Positions 1 through 9,000 of a stretch of 64,000 bases of DNA are shown here, one piece after another. This DNA comes from Pseudomonas sp. GD03944. GTDB lineage: Bacteria; Pseudomonadota; Gammaproteobacteria; Pseudomonadales; Pseudomonadaceae. Position 1 is the first letter of the stretch; each line of letters opens with the position of its first letter. The translations under genes and the position numbers were made by a program. The stretch covers positions 87,020 to 151,019 of the forward strand of contig NZ_JAOCAH010000013.1 of assembly GCF_029839275.1 (NCBI RefSeq), written 5' to 3'. A model generated the notes under the pieces. That model had not been told where the DNA came from. It did no database searches and saw only the letters and a list, made by a program, of their open reading frames with translations.

Positions 1-237
1 TACGCCAACCACCAGCACAAAAGAAAATAGAGTACCAGCCCAGAACCGTCGATTGCGAACCATGCCTTCGGTCGCCAGGACATAATCGAACCCAAGTACA
101 GAACTTAACCAAAGCCAGACATGATGCATATTCCATATAGCGAAACAGCATACAAATACAACAGCAATAGTTCGAAAAATGCCTGCCAAACTTCTAAAGT
201 CAAAAAAATCATTACCTTTGTCTTTTCTCACACTCAC
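1..237 (-). CDS. Hypothetical membrane protein, truncated by window edge
   Basis: An open minus-strand frame runs from a GTG at 237 (a second in-frame GTG is at 231) to the left edge with no stop. The visible 79 residues have a short charged start, one clear hydrophobic segment around residues 23-38 (IAVVFVCCFAIWNM), a polar stretch, and the start of a second hydrophobic segment at the edge (FSFVLVVGV), so it is a multi-pass membrane protein. It begins 3 bases after the stop of the decayed toxin-tip frame at 240, the position an immunity gene normally takes in such loci. Membrane immunity proteins are known for pore-forming tips, so an immunity role is possible but only inferred. No family was recognised. 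Confidence 0.5.
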   Translation of the reverse strand, partial: MSVRKDKGNDFFDFRSLAGIFRTIAVVFVCCFAIWNMHHVWLWLSSVLGFDYVLATEGMVRNRRFWAGTLFSFVLVVGV

Positions 238-239
238 CT

Positions 240-1279
240 TTAATCACTCTCATTTTTCAACTTATCAAAGACCAAAGGGACACCTTCCCCTACTAACGTA
301 TCGGAAAAACTTCCTATGCGTTCGGGATAAGGATTTCTCACCCCGATATTTTGCAAAAGAATTGCCTTATTCGGATCAATTATCGAAGCCCCAATTCGAT
401 ATGGAAGAACTCCGGCTGCTAAATTTGACATCCCTAGACCAGCCGCGGTGCCAGCAAAACCAGCAAAAGCTCCGATAGCAGCTGCCTCGCCAATATTTTT
501 ACTTTCAGAATAAACATAATTATTAGTAGCTGCATTCGCCGCCCCCACCGAAGCGCCAAGCAATGCATTACCTAGCAATTTTCCTCCAGCTAAAGGATAA
601 ACCATCCCACCTGTTAGCCCGGCAATCACTGTCTGGCCTGGACGGTACTCGCCACCAACTATCAACTGGCCTAGCGCGTCAAAACCAGAGCTTATTCCAC
701 TCCCCATCAATACGGGGCGCACTCCGTAATTGACGAGTAGACCTGCACCGGAAATAGGCAACCCAGCCAACGATGCCACTCCTAAAGTGAAAGCCCGCTG
801 ATCAGCCGCTATTTGACTAGGGGTTCGCATATCGACCGTGTTCAAGGTGTACGAAAAACCCGCCGCGCAGGAAATGCATCTAGGGAACTCCAAAACATGC
901 TGCATCTGCTGTGGCTCGGGCCGGATTCCTAGCGATCGGTCATCCCATGCATAGCCACTTGTGTTGTCAGCCACATAGCGGATCGCATCAACGTTCGCGT
1001 CTGGCAGTATCTGAACGAAACTCTTCCCGTCCCCACCAAAAATCCATTGCCGCCCTCGTCATAGATCCCATCTGCCGTAACCACCATGTCGGTATTAGCA
1101 AATATTCCCTCATCAGGCTTGCTGGAGCGCCTGGCTGGGTCGACGCCATCGTTAAAATAATTACGCCCGCCCTCAAAATTATTGTGACCTTGATATGCTT
1201 TCCTTGCTGCCCCATATGTATTTTGGTCGGAAGATCGTTGGGAACAGGGGAGCTTACTTACCTCCTTTGCACCAACTAG
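240..1279 (-). pseudogene. Orphan CdiA/FHA C-terminal tip, frameshifted
   Basis: Remnant of the C-terminal part of a filamentous-haemagglutinin/CdiA protein. Reading down the minus strand, one frame gives LVGAKEVSKLP (from 1279). A second gives VPNDLPTKIHMGQQGKHIK, up to about 1189. The first frame then resumes with GHNNFEGGRNYFNDGVDP and runs to DGIYDEG near 1060. A third frame then carries GGDGKSFVQILPDANVDAI and stays open to the stop at 240. At least three single-base shifts are therefore needed. The GQQGKHI..GHNNF..GR pattern resembles, from memory, the polymorphic toxin type 50 domain. The last 200 residues are Gly/Ala-rich with several hydrophobic stretches and end in NPYPERIG plus a short tail. 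No signal peptide or secretion domain is present, as expected for an orphan cassette. The 974-240 part could still be translated from an internal start. Confidence 0.6.
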
Positions 1280-1284
1280 TTAAG

Positions 1285-1563
1285 CTAGAATAACTCTATA
1301 ATTTTTTTCGCTAACCATGCCTCACTTTTGTCTAGAGATATGTAGCATCCTTCGAATGAGCCGCTTGTCAAAACAAGCCTATGCCTTGCATATTCAATAG
1401 CAACCAGAATAGAGTAAGGGCCTTGCTCACGCTTTATTTCTTCTGCATTTAGTTTTTTCAAAACAACACCAACAAACCCCTCAAAGCTTTCTTCTTCATA
1501 CTCATTAAAATAGACAAAATGACCAAACTCGGAACTAGACTCAGAAAAACGATTCATGCTCAC
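1285..1563 (-). CDS. Small immunity-like protein of an orphan CDI cassette
   Basis: A 92-residue acidic protein with no recognised family. It starts at a GTG (1563) that overlaps the TGA of the preceding toxin-tip remnant by four bases (GTGA, 1563-1560), the translational coupling typical of toxin/immunity pairs. An in-frame ATG at 1557 is an alternative start. The protein has many Glu residues near the N-terminus (NEYEEESFEGF), no signal peptide and no membrane segment, so it is probably cytosolic. The reading frame is intact while the toxin tip upstream of it is broken, which is the pattern expected if protection from neighbouring cells is still selected. Immunity function is inferred from position and size only. 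Confidence 0.6.
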   Translation of the reverse strand: MSMNRFSESSSEFGHFVYFNEYEEESFEGFVGVVLKKLNAEEIKREQGPYSILVAIEYARHRLVLTSGSFEGCYISLDKSEAWLAKKIIELF

Positions 1564-1860
1564 ATCCCCAACCCATTATTCACGCTTGCTCTAGACGAAT
1601 GGGATTTTTCGATAATTTTGCGCCACAAATCATCCCCAGAAAGACCTTGTGACGAGTATTTATTGGCGTTCTCCGAACTATGCCCTATTGGGATCGCTCT
1701 TATTCAAAAAATCTGCCATATCTCTGTTAGAGATTAACTCTCTAGCTGTAGACCTTAAATCATTCCTCATGGCAAACGCCTGTTTAGCCTGATCTTCCAG
1801 CGACAGTCCTGCATCAACTCGACTGGGAATTTCTGCCTCTTTAGACAAGTACAGGACAAT
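1560..1860 (-). pseudogene. Orphan CdiA toxin-tip remnant
   Basis: Two minus-strand frames join into one toxin C-terminus. The first gives VDAGLSLEDQAKQAFAMRND and continues through TARELISNRDMADFLNKSDP before a stop near 1681. The second, shifted by one base, gives KYSSQGLSGDDLWRKIIEK and then SRASVNNGLGM with a stop at 1562-1560. The layout of a helical segment, a polar linker, then (G)DDLWRxII..S...SVN..LG at the very end is one I recall from many polymorphic and CDI toxin tips. The 5' end runs into the left inverted repeat of the transposase element, so the element apparently cut the tip off from the rest of its gene. Both the truncation and the frameshift argue against a working toxin. 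Confidence 0.6.
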
Positions 1861-2642
1861 AGGGAACAGACCACGTTTCTACTAGAGATCGGGCGTGACC
1901 TTGGGACGCCCAGGCTTACCTCTTGCGGCTCTCCGCCCCAACGCCGCTTCCACTTCGGCAGAAAACTTCTGGACTACCCAATGCGTAATTCCCATTTGTC
2001 GCAGCACGTATTTGATCAACCAACCCTGGGTCTAGCTGATAGCGGAACAACTCTCTATAAGCCTCAGCCCTAAGCCCTTCATCTCGACTCAATGCTTGGT
2101 AGAGAGGGTGTGCGCAGCACAGCACTGAGCGTTCACCCTGTGCATTGATCCGGTAGCTCGACCAGCGATATTCGGCCGGGTGTTCAACCATGCCTGCACG
2201 GATAGGATTCATCTCAATGTATCGATAGCAAGCCAAAACATATGCCTCTTCCTGCATGAGGCAAGAGCGGAAACGACCTTCCCACAGCGTCCCGCTACGG
2301 CGGTAAGTACGATTAACATACTGTACGTAGCGCTGCCCTAGCCCCTTCATCATGAGTCCTGCACTATCAGGCCTTTCAGGCGTGACCAACAAATGGACAT
2401 GATTGGTCATCAGACACCAGGCATGGATCGCACATCCCTGCTTTTTCGCTTGTTCCGTCAATACATCCAGATAAAAATATAGTCCTCGTCAGCGTAAAAA
2501 CAGGCTGAGCGATTATTCCCTCTCGGTATCAGATGAAGTGAAACACCTGGCAATGAAATGCGTGCTCGACGTGGCATATAGACCTTCCCTCCATGGAATC
2601 CCATAACCCTAGACAAATAAACGTGGTCTGTCCCCTATTGTC
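1855..2642. mobile_element. RAYT-type element with 24-bp inverted ends
   Basis: The left end (1855-1878) and right end (2619-2642) are inverted copies matching at 23 of 24 positions; the right end begins AAACGTGGTCTGTCCCC. They enclose a single REP-associated tyrosine transposase gene. It sits between the immunity gene of the main cdiA and the first orphan cassette. The stop codon of the upstream immunity gene (2635-2637) lies inside the right end, so the insertion may have replaced the native end of that gene. No target duplication is obvious, which fits the single-strand mechanism of Y1 transposases. Confidence 0.7.
1882..2577 (-). pseudogene. REP-associated (Y1/HUH) transposase, two frameshifts
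   Basis: The gene starts MPRRARISLPGVSLHLIPRG at 2577, the usual start of RAYT transposases, and runs to YADEDYIF. Near 2475 a base appears lost from a T run, so the frame shifts and the main body is read as TEQAKKQGCAIHAWCLMTNH. The body keeps the HUH motif (MTNHVHLLV), WEGRFRSCL, the YIEMNPIRAGMV region and WSSY. A second shift near 1965 moves the C-terminus into a frame reading FSAEVEAALGRRAARGKPG and ending PDL with a stop at 1884-1882. The catalytic Tyr (CYRYIEMNP) is present. With two disruptions it is most likely inactive. The family normally mobilises or processes REP hairpins. Confidence 0.75.
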
Positions 2643-3036
2643 TTAAAAAATAGTTACCGTCACCTTGATCAAGCAAATAACCTTTCGAGCACATCTCTCC
2701 AAGTAAATATAAAACCTCATTCTTATCCACATATCCTCCGCATGACTCAAAGAACTGAAGCAGTCGCCAATCATCAATAATTCTTGGCTCATCAACATAC
2801 CTATGGATATCTACAACCCAATGTGGCTCACAGGATTTTTTTTCAAAACGCAAACCTGCGCCGTGTTTAACAAACCACCATTGACGACCATCAACGAGTA
2901 CTTCCCCACTAGCTGGGAAGTCAAGAAGCCATTTAAAGTCCTTAACACTGGGATATAAGGCGGAGAATTCAAGCATCAACCGGCATTGAAGCCTTACAAG
3001 GAGAAGCACAGCATTCATATCAACTGATGACTTCAC
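2635..3036 (-). CDS. cdiI: Probable immunity protein of the main CdiA
   Basis: A 133-residue protein starting at GTG 3036, four bases past the stop of the cdiA-like gene, with GAGGGA upstream inside the end of cdiA; ATG 3018 is an alternative. It has no signal peptide and looks cytosolic. The central part (WWFVKHGAGLRF, then VVDIHRYVDEPRIIDDWRL) resembles, from memory, the DUF6896 group of small proteins found beside polymorphic toxins, but this is weak. Its last codons fall in the right inverted end of the transposase element, so the native C-terminus may have been altered. By position it should bind and neutralise the ParB-like tip of the adjacent exoprotein. The base composition is AT-rich compared with cdiB. 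Confidence 0.65.
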   Translation of the reverse strand: MKSSVDMNAVLLLVRLQCRLMLEFSALYPSVKDFKWLLDFPASGEVLVDGRQWWFVKHGAGLRFEKKSCEPHWVVDIHRYVDEPRIIDDWRLLQFFESCGGYVDKNEVLYLLGEMCSKGYLLDQGDGNYFLRQ

Positions 3037-3039
3037 TTT

Positions 3040-6000
3040 TTAATCCCTCGCTCGAACTTCAGCAGCTTCTCGCATAAGCTGATCAGCCTGTTCTCTGGTT
3101 ACATTGTGCACATTGACTGGCACATTTTGAACCCCTGCTTTTGAAGCAGCCTGCACGCGATGATGCCCATCAAGAATGATCAGCTTTCCGTCCACATTAG
3201 CCGCATCGATAGGGTAGTTAGCATCATACCCATTAGCCTTCATATCCTTTGTCAATCGTTTTACATGTGCCCCAGATATTTCGTCTCGGCCCTGCCTTCC
3301 AATTAGGGACTTTGGATGCACTGCTTGTGCACCTCCGCTAACAACATCCGCCCCAACTGCTTTAGGCTCACTACCGGAGTATCGCTGCCAATCCGGATGG
3401 TAGGGATTGGCCCTCATCTCGTCCGTGACTTTGCTAAGGCTAGCCAGCTTGGGAACCTCCGCTGCCACTTTTGGACCTGCGTTTTTTAAGAGCGTGCCTG
3501 CCATCGCTTTCCCGCCCAGCACCGGAGAAACCGAAAGCCCAACGTCTATTCCCAGCGCGGTTGTTGATGACGCATTCAGCTGAACGACGCTAGCACCCTT
3601 GCCCTGCATAATATGCAGGTTATCCAAATAAGCCCTGTAACTTAGCTCCTCCGGAAGATCCGTGACCGCATCCCAAGCTCCTTGAATATCTGTCAGGGCA
3701 CAAGAAGGGCAATTGGCGGCGCCCATCAACCAGATAGCAGCCTTCGATGGCCCTGAAATCGCGCCTTCAATCGCATTTCCAAACCCGTCCTGACTACCAA
3801 GTCCCTTGGCGTTCAAAGCTTCTTGGAAAAATTTAGGGTCAGTTTTGTAGGCTAACGGATCAACCAGAGCGACATCCCGCACCAGCGTATTCAGTGCGTC
3901 TCTATCACTGAATAGCTCTTTCAATCCCAATCTCTCGTTGTTGTATTCCGCTAAGGTGACCTGAAAGAGGCCAGACTGGCTCTGGGACAATTCCGCCCTT
4001 AAAAAACTAGTCGCCCGCGGGGTATTTCCATCGCTAATACTTAGAGCTTCGTTCCAACCCCTATCGACCATCGCCGCAGCAGAACGCAATAATTCTTCAC
4101 GTGCAGCCTCTTCCGATATTCCGGCTTGAGCGGCATAACGTTTGACACGCTCATCATCGGAAGCGAACTTAATTTCATCCGGATGCAACTGCCGGTTATA
4201 CGCCGTCGCGTTCTTCGCCAGTTCCACAGCCTTGGCCATATCGCCACCGGTCGCGCTCGCGGCTGCAACGCCGATCAGCTGGGATACAGCCAGTTCCAGG
4301 TTCTTGTTGCCCTTGATGGCGCCGGACAGTTGTTCGATCAGAAGTTCGTTGGCTCCTCCCACCAGGGCGCCCGTTTTGAAATCCCCGCCGGTCGCTTCAC
4401 TGAGCAAACCACCCACCACTGCATGCAGCGCGACTTTTCCAGGGCTGCCGTCATCCAGCTGGATACCGTCTACCCACTTGCCGCCAGCGAAATCGCCCAC
4501 GGCATTGAATGCACCGGCCTGCAGAAGATGCTGAACCTGGTTGGTCAAGGCGCTGCGCAGGTTGTCGCCCAGGCTACCGCCCTGCAGGGCGGTTTGTGCT
4601 GCGGCCTGAACGCCGCCTTGCACCCCCAGGTAGGAACCGAACTTGGCGAGGTCGGCAGGTTTGCTCAGGTCGAATCCTTTGGTGATTCTGTTGACGTTGT
4701 CGCCCGTTACACCGAAGGCACTGTCCAGCACTCCCGCAGTAAAACCTGCGGTTACCGCTGTGGTCGCGTATCCCTTCAAGGAATCGCTGGACGTCACATC
4801 CTTAAGTACCGCCCCCAGATCACCACGGTTGTTGATCGTGCTGATGGCAGCCCCACTGGCTGCGGATGTCAGTACGGCGGACGCCATGATGTTGCCGAGA
4901 CCGGCACTGGTTGCTGCAGTGGTAGCCGTGGCCGCGCTGGCTGCAGCCATCGTAGAGCCAGCAGCGGCGTTGGTGGCGCCTGCCACGATCCCGCTCGCCA
5001 CCCCCGCTGTCAGGTAGGTCACGATGATGGCGGTCACGATCATCGCCGCGCCGCCCAACCCTGAGTGGCTGTACTTGAAGCTGTCGTGCACTTCCTTGAC
5101 GCGCATCCAGTCCACGTCGCCGCGCTGCTCCATTTCCTTCAGCCAGGCCAGGCCCGGATCGGCCTTGACCATGGCATCGATGGTCTGGCCGACGGTCTGT
5201 TGATCAACCTGCTTGATGTCGATGTTCAGACCGTCCACGGCCTTGATCACGAGGTCGCCCTGGGCGATCAATTGGCTCTGTAACACGGTCTCGTCGGTGG
5301 TGCCCTTACCCTTGGCAGAGGTCCACGCCAAGCTGCTTTTGCTCTTCTCGTGGCTCTCCTGATCCAGGTCCTTCACCGCCTCGAAGGTAATGGCACCACC
5401 GCTGTTCAGCGTCAGGTCGTTGCCACTGTCCAGACGGGCGCGCTGGTAGCGTTGATCGCCTTCGCTGACCAGCGTCAGGTCACCGCCGCTGGTAATGGAG
5501 GTGCCGACATTGCGAATGGTGGTGACTTCGTCGCGCTGGGTTTTCCTGCTGCCCCAACGCCCCTTCTTCTTCATGTCGTAGAGGTAGTAGTCGCTGTTTT
5601 GCGCACTGAGCAGGGCGAGTTGTTCGCCGGCATACAGGAAGGCGTCGTCACCGCTACGGAGATCGCTGGCCACCAGCTCCATATCGGCGCCCGCCACCGC
5701 AATCAGGCTGCCACCGGCCCCCACTTCGGCTTGCTGCTGGCTGACGCTGGTTTCAATGCGCTGGGTCTTTTTGCCCGCGTGCTTGCGGTACGACTCGTCA
5801 TGGCTTTCGTTGGCCGCAGCGGCTACCACCAGATCGCCCGCTGCCTGGAAGTTGATATCGCTGGTCGCCTGTACGCGGCTGGCAACGATGCCCAGGTCAC
5901 GCCCGGCGCTGATGGCCAGGTCGCCGCCTGCCTGCAATTCGCTGGCGTGCTGCACTACCTGGTACTGGTTGCCGGTTTCTCGGCGCCGTTGGTAGCTGTA

Positions 6001-9000
6001 GCTGTCTTCCTCCCGCTGGCTGGTGATCTGCACGTCGCGCCCGGCCGCCAGGCGTCCATCACCACCGGCCTGAATCACGCTGCCCTGACTGCGAATGTCA
6101 CGCCCGGCGCCAAGCGCCAGATCGTTCGCTGCTTCGATCCGCGAGGCCGCCGTCACCACGTCGGCACGGTACTGGTAGCCACGGTCTCCACCACTGACCG
6201 TGGTAATGCTGCGCTCGTTGATGATGTCGCCAGCGCGGGCACTCAGGCTGACATCACGCCCCGCAATGATCCCGCCTGCCGCGTTGCGGATGCTGCCTTC
6301 TGCCAGCAGTTCCAGGCGATTGCCGGCCTCGATCAGGCCACGGTTATCGACATTGGCTGCTTTGGCAGTCAGGTTATTGCTCGCCCGCAGCGTGCCGCTG
6401 TTGTTCAGGTCGTTGCCACTGATCAGGGTCATGTCGCGCCCCTGAATCAGCGCGCCGTTGGCCATCAGACGGCCTTCGGCCTGGGCCAGATAGAGCACGG
6501 GCACCAGAACTTTTTCGCCCAGTACTTCCTGCTCTTCCATCCACACGATGTCGTGCGTCAGCGCCGCAACCTGGGCGGGACTCAGGCTCACCCCCAGCGA
6601 CAGGTCCAGCGCATCCTTGCTGGCGATGGCGTTGTCCATCAGGTGACGGAACATGGCTTCGTCGCTGTTTCGCCCGGCAACAAAGCGCTGGCCAGTCCGA
6701 GCGATGATGGCTTCGCGGATCAGGCGTTGCTCGTAGAGGCCATCGCCCAGACGTTTCTGCACCTGGTCAGGGTCGTAGCCCAGTTGCCCAAGCATGTAAT
6801 CGGAGTTGAGGAAACGACCCAGCTCGGTCAAGGCCGGGTTGGTTTCGATCAGGTACCTGTGGTGCCTGCCAGGAATAGCCGGGCGTTCGACACCCTGCAG
6901 ACCGTTGATCGCCAGAGGCACTGTGGCCCTGGTGGGGCGGCTGGACTGATCACTACCAACACCGCCTGGCAGTGTCATCTCCTGGCCAGGATTGACCACA
7001 GCCGGTAAACGCAGATCGGTGTAGTCGCCTGCTGTACTGGCGACGGCTGCCTGGCCCGCCAGTTGGTTGATACGAAACAGGCCGTTCTGCCCGGTGGGCA
7101 GGCTGAAGCCTGGCAAGGTCAAGGGGTTGACCTGTTTATGCGCCAGATCGGGAGGCAATTGCGTGGTGATCGCCAGTAGCGGGGCGGCGCTGGCAACCAC
7201 CGAGGTGTCGACATGTCTGGAGATGTCACCAACATAGGCGGTGGCGGAGCGCAGCACGCTGTTGTTGAGCTGCTCCCTGGCCGTGATATTGACCGCGCCC
7301 GCCGCCTGGACGATGGCCGACGCAACGGCACTGCCACTGACCGGTACGACATAAGAAGACTGTTCGAAGTACCCACCGGGGGCGGAACGGATCACCTGGT
7401 CACGCGAGAGCGTGGTTGGTGCGTAGTTGGGCGACGCCGGGTTGTTGTACTGGTTGAACAGGTTCGCCTGATGAATGAAGGTGTGGTAGATACCGCGGTC
7501 CCGGGTGTACACCCCGGAGCGCAGGTGCCGCTCCTCGCCACCGCCTGCACCGATGTTGTTGAACACGTCGGTATCGATACCAATGTCACCGCCGGCCGAC
7601 ACCGTGCTGTAGCGGTTGTCGAACATGCTGCCGCTGACGTTCAGGTCGCCGCCGGCGCCGATATGCGCGGCAGCAGAGGTGCTGCCGTCGAGGGCTACAT
7701 CCTCAAAGCGCTCTACCGAGGTGAAATACCACTCGCATCCCCTGCCGTCGCAGAAATCGTCCCAGTAGACATTGATATTGCCCGACACCCGCTGCTGCTC
7801 GGTGGCGAAATGGTCGCGCTGGTTGCGCAGGGTCGCCGCCTGGATGCGCAGGTCGCCAGTGCTCTCCAGTGTCCCGGAGTTGTTGTCGACCAGGTTGGCA
7901 GGACTGCCAGGAACCTGGCCCAGAATGTCCAGATTGCCCAGGCTGTAGACATCTGCCTGGTAGTTGACGAAATCGCCCACCTGCAGCGTCATGTCTGCAC
8001 CACTGAAGAGCAGACCACTCTCGTTGCTCAGGTGTGGCGTGGTGATGCGCAGGCCGGCACTGCCGCCAACGGTGCCACGGTTATCCAGTTGCGTCGCGGC
8101 TAGGCTCAGGTCGCCTACCGAGGTGAGGATGCCCTGGTTACCCAGCCGACCACTGCTGCTTATGTCAGCCAGACCACCTGCGCTGATGCGGGCGTTCTGC
8201 GACATGGCGACATCGGCTGCGCGCAGACTCAGGTCGCCGAGACTGGTCAGGCGGCCTTCGCCGCTGTATCCGCCACTGAGCGTCACGCGCAAGTCGCCAT
8301 CACTGGCCAGCACGCCGTGGTTGACCCAGGTGTCGCCGCTACCGCTGAAAGCGTCGCTGGCCAACAGCTGGCCGGTGGCGGTCTGGGTGAAATGGCCCAC
8401 GTTCAGCACCAGACGAGCGGCTTGTAACAGACTGCTGTTGACCCAGGTGGCGGCGCTGACGTCGAGCGCTCCGCCGGTGACCAGACTGCCGCCGGCCGCC
8501 AGTACCTGGGCAGTGGTGAGGCCGAAGGTGCCAGAGCCCAGGTGCCGGATACGGCCATCGAGGTTATCCAGCGTGCCGACCTGAAGCAGCAGGTTCGCGT
8601 TGGCGGTCTCGATCAGACCATCACGGTTGTTCAATACTTCGATGTCGAAGCGTGTGGCACCGGCGTTGCCCAACGAACGCAGCCTGCCGCCCTGGTTATC
8701 AAGGCTGGTGGCGCGCAGCAGCATCTGGCTCGTGCTCTCGATCAGGCCGCCCTGATTATTAAGCGCACCGCCGAGGCTGACGTCGATATCGCGGGCCGAT
8801 ACCTGGCCATTGGTGTTGACCATGCTGTCGGCGCGCAGCTCAAGCGCACCTTCAGCATAGAGGCCGCCGTTTCGATTATTGAATGCCTGAACCTGAATAC
8901 GACTATCGCCGACGAGCGCCGAAAAATGCCCATCGGCGTTATCGAAATCGGCGCTGGTCACGCCCAGGCTACGCCCCTGCACCGTACCGTCACGGTTGTC

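Noticed and set aside
179..478. 99-codon plus-strand frame at the left end
   Set aside because: It overlaps the orphan tip and membrane gene on the other strand and lacks a ribosome site or protein-like pattern.
1519..1737. 72-codon plus-strand frame
   Set aside because: Antisense to the immunity-like gene and toxin-tip remnant, which have coherent protein patterns and coupled stop/start codons.
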